In this document: positions 34,278-47,439 of the stretch, piece after piece | Layout: each line of letters starts with the position of its first letter | How positions within the stretch are numbered: the stretch's first letter is position 1 | Source: Triplophysa rosa | Lineage: Eukaryota > Chordata > Actinopteri > Cypriniformes > Nemacheilidae | Assembly (NCBI RefSeq): GCF_024868665.1 | Contig: NC_079894.1 | Span: 9,888,276 to 9,952,275 of the forward strand | Reading direction: 5' to 3' | DNA: 64,000 nt | Notes under the pieces: generated by a model | The model's database searches: none | What the model was told of the DNA's origin: nothing | Seen by the model: only the letters and a program-made list of their open reading frames with translations | Made by a program: the position numbers and the translations under genes

Positions 34278-36645
34278 AGAAACTGCTTTCATTGTCCATG
34301 TGTACTGCCTCTCTACCCCTCCACTGATTTAACACAGCATGGAGGGTCACTTCAGGAGATTCATGTAACATCATGAGGGGATTTTGAGGGATCGGTATTA
34401 TTTGGTATATACTGAGAACTGAGAATTCTACCCATCATTGAGGACCACCTCGAGGAACTTTTAACACACAATTTCACAAAACAGTGCTCAAAGCTGTACA
34501 TCCTCTAGGATGACAGTCTGTCATACTGCTGAATGGTAGCTGACCTCACAACTAACCCGAGATGGACATTGGAATATTGATATTTGGATGGGTGTATGGT
34601 CATTATTCTGTATATAGCATGTTGTTTATAGATGAACATATCTGAAAGAACTTATTTGTATATAGGTGTACATATACGTGTCACGTTTGTTTTCCGTCTC
34701 AGTGTTTGTCACAGGAAGTGCCATTGCTCTAAACGTGTCATGTTTGCCATATTTGGTAAAAATTGTCTTTTGAGTTGAAGTCACTATGCCTATTTACATT
34801 TTTGGATTACTTTCGTCACAAGCTATCGTTCGCATATGAAAACTCCAGGGACTTGGGGGTGATTGTTTGGGAATGCTTTTGTAATGTGGCTGACTGAACT
34901 TCATCATACCAGACAGCAACTAAACACGAAGTAAAGTGAAGCCTGGTGCATTCAAAGACGAGTTTAGTATAGAATGCTGCATAGGCTCAAAAAAGAGATG
35001 TGGGTTGACTAGGAAAGCAAAGAAATGGCAATTTGAATACAGCTCAAAATGGCAATAGTGCATTTTCAAGTTGAAGCAGAAAGGACTGTATTGTTTACGT
35101 ATTTGATAGGTAAACTGATGTAGCCCCATTCAGAGTAAATGAAAAGATGCTGAACTTTTCTTCTAAGTACCTTAAGACGAGGACTATGCGGTGTATGTTG
35201 AATGCTGTAGACGTTTCAAGGTAGTTACTGCTGAATGGATTTTTAAGTAGGCTATTAGTGCTGTACATCCATTTTTTTAAATGCGGTGTTCAGATAGGCT
35301 AGGTTGCTTTTTGTTTGTTCGTATAATGTGGCATCACACTTGAGGTCAAGTGTAAGTGACTGCAATAACCGCTCTTCATATTGTTGTCATATCTGAGAGT
35401 GAATGAATGCACTTTAAGTCTTTAATTTAATTAACAAGGAAAGTTACGTGAAGACGAGTGGCTGTATAATCATTTCTGTGGATAATTTTGAGAAATTATT
35501 GTTTACTTGAACAGCCAAATATTGTGATTTGAACAGCCGCCACCATTCAGTCTCCACATGCAGCCTTCAGTTGGTTTCAGTCCATTTGTCTTTTCTATCA
35601 GATGTAAATATCCACAACCTCATCGACGTTTGGTTTATACATATGTTGTCACTCGGGTATCATTTTGAACACACAGTATTGACAGGTGTCACAGTGCTGT
35701 AGCATCACAGCTCAATGCTGTCACTAAAGCCACATTAGCATTTACTCAATGAATGAGTGCTCTGGTGAGGTGAACATGGGAAGCTCCGGACTGGTGAACC
35801 CAAAGATACAGCCAGGAATACTTATGCTGTGATTTGAGAGCTGGATTTCAAACTCACTGTGCCCTTCAGTGCATGATGCAATATAAGTGCCTCTATTTTA
35901 TAAAGATGTATGTGTTCTATTGGTTTTCTCAAACCCCAAAATGAAGTACTGGAATGTTTTCCTCATATTTAAAGGAAGTTCTTGTTACATTGTTCTGTTT
36001 ATTCCAGTCTTGTGACAGGGTCTGTTGTTTAGTTTTTTTAGTGTGTGTGCGCAAGTCATTCCATATGCTGAAATAAAGCCTTTTCATATTCAGTGCCTAC
36101 TCGACAGCTGGTGTACAGTAAATGTAAATCTTTTGGTTTGTTTGTTAAACAACAAAACAATTTGAAAAAAAATCATGTCCAAGCATAATACCTCTCTATT
36201 GACCAATGCTCGATCATTTACCTCAGTGTATATAAAGGTTTTTATTTCCTAGATTTGACATTTTATTTGTACAAAGAAATCACGTCAAAAATGCACTTTT
36301 GCTGCGTGGTTGTATCTTTATTTTATCTGTTTCTGTGGGGGGAGCTGTATTCAAGGATAACGTTCTTGTATTCTTCTTAATGTTTAAATCACATGTCTGT
36401 CCTTGTAAATGAGGATTCTTTCCTTTGTGTCTTTGGTTGTTAGCTTCAGCACAGGTCTGAATGAGAAGTCTGTCTGTGACATCAGTGCAGTCACACTGAC
36501 ATGAATCACATTGTGTTACTGTATAAAAATAGGAAAGCTTAAAGAATTGTTTGAGGATATATTTTGTTTGCTTTTGTTTTTGGTTGGTTACAAATCTTGT
36601 ACATTTAATTCTGTGTTAATAAATATGTACCTTAAATTACCCTTT
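34278..36645 (+). other. tgfbr1: tgfbr1 3' untranslated region
   Basis: No ORF of note follows the stop codon at 34275-34277. Two AATAAA signals lie at 36072-36077 and 36618-36623. The second is followed by TGTACC and GT-rich sequence about 20-40 bp on (GGTTTTGTCTG), as expected for a main polyadenylation site. Exact ends are inferred. Confidence 0.6.
36618..36623 (+). terminator. tgfbr1: Polyadenylation signal AATAAA, probably tgfbr1
   Basis: Canonical hexamer with a downstream GT-rich element; the upstream AATAAA at 36072-36077 is an alternative. Confidence 0.5.
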
Positions 36646-38005
36646 TGGTTTTGTCTGCACTTTTGTTGATCGTCTCGGTGTTTGTCATGTTGTCTACAGT
36701 TCAATAGTTCTCATTTCTGTTGCAGTATAGCACATCATAGAGAATTCTGTTTGATGAATTTATGTATTTCAAGCTGTGTAAAATGTTAACAAAAACAGGA
36801 TTAATTGACTTGAAAAGTACACTGTAGAACTGTAGCAGATGCTGCACATTTAATTTCCTGTTCATGCGATCTTCCTGGTATTTACATGACTACTCGTTAA
36901 TCTCCACATTCTTGTCTTGAATATCGACAAGTCTCTGGGTTACATAGGCTCATTTGCTCTTTCACAAGCTTCCTCTATTGACTATTCCTCTATTGTCAAT
37001 ACGAGACATTCCCAAGAATGTCAAAAGCTTCATGTGGAACTGTTGACTCACAGGTGGAAAAAAATGTTGACTCACAGGCACAAGTGAGTCAGTCGTTCAA
37101 GATCCTCTTAAACGTGATGCCTTCAAACAGTAAGAGGAACATAGGCAATTTACTGTTAACATAGTCTGCTTAGTCTGTGAGTGTCATGCGGTCTATGATA
37201 CTGCCTTATGTTCACGATTCAGAGCGTTTGTTTGCACCCGCTGAAGCTGGTTTGGAGATTTCCAAGTGTACTGTTTGTGATCTGGTGTATTGTTTAGCAG
37301 TTTATTATTTTAAATTAATGATGATAAATGATTGACAAAAAATGCACTGAACACCTTTTATCTAGAAGAAAATATGTGGTGTTCTCAGAGCTCTGTTTAT
37401 ATTCTGAGCTGTACGTGTTTTAAAAAGAAAAATTTTGCTCATCCACATTTTGGTCCAGTCGTGCGTGTGCTCAGATGTGCTCAAACTTGAATAAAGTCTG
37501 CATTATAAATGGGTGAAAGGAGGTGAAGGTCAAGCAAAGCTTGTCTTGTGGCTGTCACACGGCGCACAGGAAAAGTTACTTGGGGCACCTGCCATCTCGG
37601 TTTCATTAGCATTTTCTCTCTCCCCCCAGTGCAAAACTATCTGAACCTTTGAAAGTCAGTGTTCAAAATAACATTCCACATTACTGGATTAAATTGAATG
37701 ATACTTGTTTGAATAGCTTTCATTTTGAACGTCTTCTGAATGGACTGCCATGCTTGATCTGACCTTCCCTCAGAAACCATGCATTCACTGCTTCTAACGG
37801 ATTTGGGGACGGATCGCAGGAATTCATTTTTAAGCATAATTTCACCAATAGTGTAGTGCTATTGTGACATAGCCCTGAATCAAACACAATTGCCAATCTG
37901 CTGTTTCACCTTTGAAGCTTTTCACAAAATTCATTACTTTGAATAAAGTCCTTTTTTAAGAAAATGCACATCTTAATAAATGTCGGTACTTTAATTAAAT
38001 AGTCA
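36646..38005. other. Intergenic, no gene seen
   Basis: Between the convergent tgfbr1 and VOPP1-like genes. Unremarkable DNA with short unrecognised ORFs. Confidence 0.5.
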
Positions 38006-38340
38006 TTCATTTACATTTAGTCATTTAGCAGACGCTTTTATCCAAAGCGACTTGCAGATGAGGGAAACAATGGAAGCAATTGGAACAACATAAGGACAAC
38101 AAAAAGCATAAGTGCAAAAAAAAGAAAATTGGTCTCATATAGCCTATCACAGTGTACAGAGATAAAGAAATGTTTTTTTTTTGTAGAAAAGAGATAGAAG
38201 TCAGAACTGATCATTCAGGTGTTGACGGAAGAGATGTGTTTTCAGACGGTTCTTAAAAATGGCTACAGAATCAGAAGGCTACATTCAGGGGAATAATAAC
38301 GCAACCTCTTTATAAACTGATGTTGGAGAACGTGTGGTCG
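38006..38340 (+). mobile_element. Fish SINE/MITE-type repeat
   Basis: Begins with ATTTACATTTAGTCATTTAGC and GCTTTTATCCAAAGCGACTT, the same core as at 25093 and (inverted) 29702. It continues with AGGTGTTGACGGAAGAGATG, a stretch I associate with widespread teleost repeats. GCGCCACCTTGTGGTGG follows at about 38378 and may belong to another short element. Confidence 0.6.
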
Positions 38341-38944
38341 GCTTCATACCTTAGCGGGTGAGCTTGTGACACTGCAGCGCCACCTTGTGGTGGTAATAAC
38401 CGCTAACAATGATAAACTTAGCAAAATATTTAGGTGTTATTATCAATATGATGACATTAGCAAATTTAAAAAATGTTATAGAAAATACGGTTTTAAAATA
38501 TATCAAACAAATTTGGCTACCTTATATTTAATAAAAAATACTAAATATCTGAACCATGTTAGAACAGTTTGTATTGTTTTTATATTAATGAAAATTAATA
38601 TATTCATTTAAAATGAATGACAAACTTGAACAAAAATACAATTTAAAAATGGATGTAATGCAACGGTTATCATCAGTCTATTTTAGAGCACTATATTTTA
38701 CAGAAAATAAAATCTTAAATATTGAACACTATATTTTGAAATTATAACAAGCCATTTGTTGGCAACCATGTTACTTTTGTTATGTTGTAACAAGCTCATA
38801 CTTCAGTCTTAACATTTCACATGCACTTTACGTCAAGACTATAAGCCTCAATCCCAGTTTGAATGCTTTTACAACACTTTATAACACGTACTCTATTTTC
38901 ATCTGTTGAGTCACACCTGAGTTTTGTGTGATACTTTTTTCTTT

Positions 38945-41605
38945 TTATTTCTTCTGTGAGTCCTTTATAGCTTGATCATAAGAAGGAGGAGGTTGGCTGT
39001 AATGGGGTTGGAGGGCTGGGTATACAGTTGTCACTTGTGCGGGGTGAGTCCGCACTGGGTAGGCAGTTGAAATGACTGTGGTCTCGGCATCCCCGTAACT
39101 CTGAAAGCCGACCTGTCGCAGTCCTGTCGGCACATGGAGCCATCAAGGATACACCGAGAGCATCAAGAGACATGTGACCATTGAATGTTGTACGTGCAGG
39201 GAATGTGGAATAATGGGATATTGGTTCACCTGGTGATAGGATGGGGTGTCTGGTGAAGGTCACATTGAAATCAGGTCCATCAGGGAGAGTGTAAGTGTGA
39301 ACACGTCTGCGAATGAAATACCCAGCACCACAACAGCACACGATGGCAATCACCAGCAACAGCCTACAGGACACAAAACAGCCCTTAAACTTAACTTTAC
39401 CTTTCATATAGCTGCCATGTTAACATCTGATAGCACAGTGTGTGAAAGGTGGCATTAAAAATCTTTATTTATCAGCCATTAGTATGAATAGTAATTCATG
39501 CATTGCATTTAAATAAAAAGTATCTCCCAAGAATGAACAAAAATAACAAGTGACTTACCCAAAATACCATGTCCTTTGGATGGAAAGGACTCGTACACAG
39601 CATTGTGTGTCACAACAGTCTTCATATGTTTTGCATCTGTAACACAAACCCTTCAATATGGCTGGAGGTTCTTACAAATGGATTCAGTCATTACACTACA
39701 TTCATAATAAAAAATATGCTGTGACATATTGGAAACAGGCAGATCTAAAAATGTACATTCATTAACAGCTTTGAAACACACGATTTGTTTCACAAAATAT
39801 GATGATAAATGCTTGATGTCTTAAACGAAATGTAATGAAGATGCACAAAGAGTATTGTCTGATGCAACTACATGAATCTGTGCATGTGGTGTGAAGACTA
39901 AACTGCTTGTACCTCACCTCCTGTGGCTTTTTGTCAGTGGTGGAATACAGGAGCACTTGTGATAAATGACTCTTATTGAAACAAGTAAAAGGAAGGAAGG
40001 TTTCCCTCTCTCTCTAATGAAATCTCATTGTTCTCAGTGTGCATGTGAATTAATCCTTTACAAGCTCTGTTAAAACGATACAACTTAAGAATCACACTGT
40101 AAACCCCGATAAGTTAAGATAACTCAAAACATTTGTGGTAATTTATTACCACAAAACTTGTGTTGATAACTCAATTATTTTGAGTAAAGAACACTAAACA
40201 CATAAGTATAGTAAACTCAAAATAATTCATTTTGAATAAAATTCATTTTTCATTTTCACTTATTAGTGCTGTCATGAAGAAACAACAGCCTGTAGCATTA
40301 TCAATGTAATGCCTTTAGATATAATTTGAAATGAGTCTGTTTTCCTCCTAAGCAAATGCTCTATTCGTCTGCACAATGGTTACCTCATTAAAATCACTAA
40401 TGTCACAAAACTCTTTAAATAACAGAATAGAACAGAATACTAAACATGTATAAGCCTCTCCCAATTGTAATTTTGATATAAATACATAAAATAACACTTT
40501 ATTTCGAGATTTACTTCCATTATCCAGTGCACACAAAGCATGCTGGGAATCGCTCTGACGTCATTGGAAGATATAATTTAGTTAAGTGACTTATTATTTT
40601 TGTGTCCCTGGAACTCAAAATATCAAAATAGTTAAACACACTTAAAAGTTGTAAGTTAAATGAACTTTTTCACAGTTCTGAGTACAGTTTGCTTATTTTT
40701 GATGAGTAGATTATACTGTTCGGGAATACAGTGGAAAGTGTTGCCAGGCAGTGTGGTTTTCATCGATTCCTCTCGTTTACTTGACTCACAACTGTCTGCC
40801 TCAGTATTTCACCAACTAAATGTATTAGATGTTATACTTACATAAAGTAAACAGGATAACCTCCTTCAAAGTACCAACAATACTTTTTTTCGGCAACTGT
40901 CTGCAATAGAAGACATTTAAGTGCAAATTGAAAACACAAGTTGAAATGTTTTTTGAAAGAGGAAGCAAGATCAATTTAGCATCAACTATGCTTATTTGTA
41001 ATTCTTGTATAATTTAAAATAAATGAGCACGGAAATAAAAACCAAGAGGTATATAAACATCCTTCATGTTTCACGCTATTGTAGCTTGTAAAAAGTTCTG
41101 TAAACTGCACTGTAACGATACACATTGTGAATGCTCTTTACAAATACAACATGCAAATAGGTTAAAGCTAAATGGAAATGAAAGGCTGCTTGTTGATATT
41201 GTCTCCTGTACATTGTAAAAGAAAATGTCAGTGAGGATTTGCGAGTGTGTTACTGTTGTCATTCAAAAACAGAGCTAAAAACACCGCATTTGACATTATG
41301 GCTAATGAAAAAAACTACAAAGACCTTCTTGTCTGTGAAGAACAATAAACAATGTTGTGTTGTGTGCTAGATGGAAAACTTGTCTGTGAGTAATACTGAC
41401 AGTCCTACTGAGGGTAAAAAACTATTGGCAAAAGATTTATGGTTCAAACATTTACACCAAAAACTTATTCAAACACACATGTAACATTTTTGAAAACTGT
41501 AAACAGGTTTTTAAATAAATAATATAATAAAACTTTGCATAATGAAATTCTACTCACCTCAGCAATTAAACAAACTGTAAGCAGGATGCATCGTAACTGG
41601 CGCAT
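38945..41605 (-). CDS. vopp1: VOPP1-like membrane protein with PPxY motif
   Basis: Small single-pass endomembrane protein; VOPP1 family members bind WW-domain proteins through PPxY motifs. Five coding exons on the minus strand: 41605-41558, 40900-40842, 39636-39559, 39363-39230, 39123-38945; 165 residues (human VOPP1 is of similar size). The start MRQLRCILLTVC is a signal peptide with A at -3 of the ATG. Next comes a Cys-rich lumenal part (KKYCWYFEGGYP, YEDCCDTQCCVRVLSIQR), a membrane span (LLLVIAIVCCCGAGYF) followed by RRR, and a Pro-rich tail ending in QPPPSYDQAIKDSQKK. Phases match at all four introns. Intron 4 is only 106 nt; reading through it mimics a frameshift. AATAAA overlaps the stop codon (38944-38949). 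It could be a lineage-specific VOPP1 paralogue rather than the orthologue. Confidence 0.88.
40096..40676. mobile_element. MITE in VOPP1-like intron 2
   Basis: Starts CACTGTAAACCCCGATAAGT and ends TGAACTTTTTCACAGT, inverted CACTGTGAAAA-type ends. The sequence is rich in AACTCAAAA/TTTTGAGT blocks typical of an abundant cyprinid MITE. Non-coding; boundaries are approximate. Confidence 0.55.
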
Positions 41606-42009
41606 TCTGTATTTCAAGTTCACGTGCAGCTCCAGATCTGATCCTTTTAATCTGATATCAAAACTTTCAGATCACAAGACACGAGGAAGATACTGAAGCT
41701 GTTTGTTAACGCATATTTGGTTTGTTGATCCACGTTTTCTGGGTTGGAGCATTGTTAGTCTTGTGTAGCGCATGTGTCATTCACTTTGGACTGCGATGCA
41801 GCTTACGATATCCTCCAAACTTCATTGTGTGTGGAGGATGAAATCACATGACTTCAGTTTACAAAGAAGCACTTGTGTGGCTAACCCATAATATTTGCCG
41901 TCTAATTATTGTTTATTGATTAAATGTTTTAAACAATGAAATAATTTAATTAATAAATATATTTAAAAGATAAATTAATAAAACACAAATTGACCCATAT
42001 TTCAAACGG

Positions 42010-43314
42010 TTTATTGCTGTTTCAATGATCATTTTTCAGAAAAGTAAAAAAAAGTTTGGGGGGTTTGACCAAGCATCCTATAGGCCGTTTTTTACTTCCG
42101 ATGTACAATTCAAATATTATTTTGATCAAATTGACTTCAGTATTTTGTGGATTGATGTAGTGTTTATAAAGATGTAAAGTCATCTCGCAGCTGAATTTCT
42201 TTGACAAAAAATAGAAATATATGAGGTATTGTTTCATTTAGTTCTTCCTTTTACCAAAAGAAATGTTAATAATAAATCCTTCGGTATACTCTCACGTGGC
42301 ATGAAATTATACACTCAATCTTTATACCACATACTGTACATTCCATTGGTATTTTTACAATATTTGCATAGATCAATAAATGACCAACCACATGTAAAGC
42401 AAAAAAAGTCAGTGTGTCAAAAGAATATATTATATTTAGTGTACTGTTCATGATTTTATACTGATTTCCTAAGGAGGCAAACAAAATGTTACACATAAAT
42501 ATAAGAATACTCTTTTACAAAATTAAGCACACCGCCTCCAAACAGACAATGTAACAACATTTCAGTTAAATATGTGGGATGGAAAGATTCTAAAAAGCAC
42601 ATTAAAATCATTTCAATCAGCCAAAAAAGATTTTGGTTTGCCACACTAGCAAATACAAAACCCTTGTCCAATATTACAAATCTGTACTTTGGTTTTCCAA
42701 AAAGGAAACTGTTCGTCTAAAAGATAAAATGTTTGATGTAACAAAGCAAAAACAACATCTAGACAAATTTAGCCTATAGGGAATCTATTCTGTATCACAG
42801 TGTTCAATAAATCCTTTCTTTAAATGACTACGTAAAGGTTTAGCTCAATATAACACAAACATTGTTGTACATTAAATCATTGTTGTACAAAGTTGTACAT
42901 TAGTGTTTTGACACAACAGTGATTATGTAGTAACTTAATAAAAACTACAAATATTTACTACAAACCGCTGATTTTAATTCTAACCTTCCAACCTCTTATG
43001 CTGTATAAAACCAACAGAGAATCATTTTAATCAACCTAAAAAATATAACAACTTTAAACTTAGTTCCATAAAATATGGTCTTCTACATTAAGATCTACAA
43101 AACCCATGACCTAATCATTTTACAACAGCCTACACAATCATCCAAACTACTTTAAATGTAAAATAAAATTGCACACAAATATCCAAAAAAGACGCAATAT
43201 TCCAGCAGAGTGCAACCCCTGATTCTAACAAAAGCGATACCATTTAAAAACACGCACCCAATGATTGTTGAGCAGTTGCGTAAACAAGATACAAGGTAGA
43301 ACCTGATAATGACG
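42010..43314 (-). other. gorasp1: gorasp1 3' UTR, probable
   Basis: AT-rich minus-strand sequence after the gorasp1 stop, with an AATAAA on the minus strand at 42015-42010. No ORF of note. The VOPP1-like start codon lies 400 bp further on in the same direction, so the two genes are closely spaced in tandem. The exact end is inferred. Confidence 0.4.
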
Positions 43315-46300
43315 CTACTGAAGAGCTGCTTCATCTTTGATTTCTGCACTTTCAGAAGACAACAGGTCAGAGGTTACAGTCTCCACTCTGCCCTCACCAA
43401 AGCTAATCAGTGGATCATCAGAAAAACTCTGACTGACACCATTTTCTGAGGGAAAAGATGATGGATCGCTGGGTTGTACTGAGTATTCTGCAGGCAGGGC
43501 AGATGGGTCAAAACGAAGGGCAGCTGGGTCAATGAGCAGGGAAGAGATGTCTATAGGAGGTGCGGAGGAGTCGAGAGATGGGATTGAAGAACTCATCAAA
43601 GATGCCATGTCTGGGACGTTATGATCAAGTGGAAGATTTGAAAAGTAAGGGTGTGAGAAAGAAGGCTGAGAAGACACTTCTGCAGGTGGCAGTGAAAGGT
43701 CTGCTGTAACAGAAGAGATGAAATCTGCAGCAGATATTTCTGTAATATGCTCTTCTGGGTCTCCACAAGGAACCTCACTGCGCTGTAGCTCCTCTGCAAA
43801 CACAGAGACATTTTTCATATTTCATGCACTCAGTTGGGTTAAGACAAGCTAAGAATTAGACTCTGTGAAGCTTGTGCTTATAAAAAATATGTGTTTCTGC
43901 GCAGCTCGTGCCTAGACGTGCCTCACTTTATAATGCCGCAGGGCCCAACCCTACTTAGAATCCTGTCAATCAACTAGACCTAAAATTGGCCAAGCGGTCT
44001 CACCAACACCAGATATGTCAATGTCCTCTCGGACAGCCAAAGATGTGTTTGTCATGTCAATAGAAGAAACTGATAGGTCCAGACGGTCTGCCATGTCGGA
44101 CATCTCGGAATTCATCATAGCCACTTCTGACTGATCTGAGAAACCTGAAAGCAACATTGATCTGATACATTACAATTCTTTTTATGCTTATTGTATAACA
44201 GAAGGGGTTTAACATATAACACATAGTTTAGATTCCTGTATGTACCTCCAACACTATAAAATTAGAAAGAGCATTCAGATAAATAGATGGAGCATTTGAT
44301 GCCTTACCAGGATCCATGACTCTCTGAATAGGTGGTGGCAGTGGGGGGTTAAGATCCAGACCACTCACTGACTGACCAGATGCTGCCATCAGAGGCACCT
44401 AGATATGAATTTCAGTTATTTACCCACAAATCAAGTCATAATTCTTAATGTCTTGTCAACAGTCTAAGTCAAGTCCATTTATGTTACAGGTTTCTATATG
44501 TGGCAAGTTAGTTTAACTATCCCTGATGCAAGACAATTACACGAAGACAAAAACACACAAAGCGAAACTACCTCTGTGAATCCACTTTGAGACAATTCTG
44601 GCTCTGGAGTCCCTGCCATGGGAGAAATCTGAGAAAATACTTTTTCAGATTTTGGGCTGTCATGTCGTGCCGGGATTCTGTGCAAGTAGCCGTAACCAAT
44701 GCCACAACCAAGACTGTGGAGAAGAAAACATTATACAAATCTATGTAGTGTTACAGAGAAGGTAGTTATGTGAAATATTACTCAAGTCACATTACAGTGT
44801 GGACGGATCAGAAATGTATTATGAGATACATCATTAACAGGGTTATTACCTGCCTTCTCCTCCCCAAGCACCATTTGGTGTGACAACCACCTCCCTGCAT
44901 TCATCTGTTTCCACATTGTAGACGAGCAGCTTCAACGGCTTGCCCTCATGAGATTCAATCAGGGAGAAGAAGTCCTCTGACTGTTGAGAAATTGAAACAT
45001 AAATTGTACTGCACATTCATTGCATAGCGTGAGTTTTTTCTCATTCTTTTTTCTCATATATCATAAATATAATTCACTTCTTACATCTTGCAGAACTTGG
45101 TCTGCTCCAACGATGAAATCTGAATGTTCGATGAGTCGGGCCATTGCTGCTGGTGAATTTGGCTCCACATCCTAAACACAAAAAAGGCAAATAACTATAC
45201 AATAAATAGGACGGTCTGCTTTTTATAAAAGCTAAAGCATTGAAACAAACTACATCTTCCAAATGCAAAGATCACTTACTAGAACATGCCAAACATTTTC
45301 ATTTGCTCCTTGAAAACTGCAGAAGCGGACGCTGGCTCCGAGAAGTCCCTGACCTCCCCACATGTTGCTGGGAACCACCTCAAGCTCTCGGACCTTCAGG
45401 GTCTTTGTACTATACACCTCCATCTTCACTGGTTTCTCCACATTAGCCTTTAAAAGGTCCTTGAGCATGTCATTCTCTTGGTTCTGTTGATTTATAGCAC
45501 TGTCATTAATCCTTCACAAAGAAACAATGATGACACTGACTTCATTGTGATTATTATTAAAACATTAAGCTAAATAGCTGGATTACAGTAAACAGATAAC
45601 AAGGAATTAGCAATAAATGTTTATAAATACAAACTCACAAGACGAGTGTTGCCAATGGATATGATGAAATCAAAAAAGGGCTCCAAACCAGCTTTCACTG
45701 CAGGTGAGTTCTCTTGAATCTGTAAAATAATTATTTTCATTCACGAAGATACATTTATTTCAAATGTTGTAAAATGTATACTTTGTTTTGTGCACACTGG
45801 AATGTTTTTGGACATTTGGAGTAATGTGTGATCAGTGTTTAGTAATTAGAATCTACTAGTATTGTATAAAGTTGCGCAATGTTCCTGTCTTTGCGGACTC
45901 ATTTTTGACTGACGTGGCGCTGCTTCTTTATTTTCTCTAAAAGTGACATTTGACCAACAACACACTCTAATAACTAGTGCAAAAAAAAACACTTTAAGTA
46001 GAATAGAAAGTAAAGTAGAGTAGAGTCAAGTAGAGACTCTATAACGTATGATGTATTTTGTTCATTAAGCGAGAAATACTCAATACGGAGCGGTCAGATT
46101 TAACGTATAACAAAACGAACTGCAAAATTCCTGACAGATCCTTTCCGAGCACTAACGTTATTTCTATCCCTTTAGCACGTTTACTTTTGGTTACCCGCTG
46201 ATTGCAGGGCATTTTTACCTATGTAAAAAGTAAAACATTTATCCACACACTCCTCTTTACTCCTCTGTATTTTCTTAAGGCAAATTTGTCTGAAGTGGAC

Positions 46301-46445
46301 ATAAAGCTATCACTGGAAGGATCGCTAGCGAGCAAAGCTGCTCGATGTCAAAACCAAAGCCACGGAAAATAAAGTTATTTACCCCGTGAACATGATAACC
46401 TTCCGCTCCACCCTCGGGTGCACTACTGCTTTGCGTTAAACCCAT
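43315..46445 (-). CDS. gorasp1: Golgi reassembly-stacking protein (GRASP65 type)
   Basis: Peripheral cis-Golgi protein that tethers cisternae by self-association of its N-terminal PDZ-like pair. Nine coding exons: 46445-46383, 45719-45639, 45483-45280, 45171-45085, 44980-44850, 44713-44572, 44398-44308, 44144-44004, 43793-43315; all phases fit, giving 472 residues. MGLTQSSS supplies Gly2 for N-myristoylation. PDZ1 includes [17 protein letters not shown] and [22 protein letters not shown]2 includes [26 protein letters not shown] and [16 protein letters not shown]. Residues from about 215 form a Ser/Pro-rich regulatory tail, as in the family. Proximity to csrnp1 supports GORASP1; some positions read more like GORASP2 (for example [13 protein letters not shown]), so the paralogue call is slightly less sure. 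The start has G at -3 and +4. Confidence 0.94.
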
Positions 46446-46590
46446 TGCTCTGAAATGCTTTGATGTTTTGTTATTTTGGTTAGCTATATGAACTACCGAG
46501 ACTGACAGAGATTACTCATCACATCGTGGCCATGTTGTCTTTTTTTGCGCGTGCTAACAGGGGAGAGCAATCGAACACGATACCACTGAT

Positions 46591-46591
<1 letters not shown>

Positions 46592-46629
<38 letters not shown>

Positions 46630-46643
46630 GCTCTTTCTTTCTT

Positions 46644-46681
<38 letters not shown>

Positions 46682-46800
46682 GCTCTTTCTTTCTTTCCCT
46701 CTCTCTCTCTCACACTCTCTCTCTCTCTCTCTCTCTCGCGCTCTTTCTTTCTTTCCCTCTCTCTCTCGCTCTCGCTCTCGCGCGCTCTTTCTTTCTTTCC

Positions 46801-46831
<31 letters not shown>

Positions 46832-46838
46832 CCTCCCA
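46592..46838 (+). repeat. Pyrimidine-rich (CT)n minisatellite
   Basis: CT runs alternate with four copies of CGCGCTCTTTCTTTCTTTCC, starting near 46627, 46679, 46737 and 46780, so it has a 45-60 bp higher-order period. It starts about 150 bp upstream of the gorasp1 start codon and is purine-rich on that gene's sense strand. The long ORFs through it are low-complexity artefacts. Confidence 0.93.
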
Positions 46839-47439
46839 TCTCAATTCAATTTCAATTAAATTTTCAAGGTACTTTATTGGCATGATTGCGTGTTCTTACA
46901 ATATTGCCAAAGCATTGAACATATAACAAAAGACATACAATAAGTACAAACATTAGAGTAAAATTAAAATGGTGCTGAGTAAGGCATAAATATAGAATGA
47001 AATATAAAATAAAATATATGTAAATAAACTTGATACATTTCTTGTGTGTCCCCGTTTTTGTTACGTCCTTTTCGAGCCATGGGGGCGTAACACCCAGTAA
47101 CATCTGCATTTGCTCTGTTTCTGAAGAGCTATGAAACTGTGGCATGAGCTTTGACATTTTGTGAAAGTGTTTCTCTCTCACCTCATTAAATTGATCACAA
47201 TGAAGGAGAAAGTGTGTCTCTGTCTTGACCTCACCAGTGTCACAGTGTGCACAGACTCGTTCTTCCTTTGGAAGCCATGTTTGTCTGTGTCTGCCTCTCT
47301 CTATGGCCAGACTGTGATCACTGAGTCTGTATTTGGTCAGGATCCGTCTCTGTCGAACAGTGTAGAGATAATCTGCCGAATTGTATTTTCTGTTTAGGGT
47401 CTGATAACATTAGTTTACTTTGGTTTTTACTTTACTTTT

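Noticed and set aside
38976..39407. Continuous 143-codon reading of the VOPP1-like exon as the true C-terminus
   Set aside because: The conserved PPxY tail is in another frame and a consensus 106-nt intron restores it exactly.
46519..46885. Long Ser/Leu-rich and Arg/Glu-rich ORFs on both strands
   Set aside because: They are translations of the CT/GA microsatellite and carry no domain.
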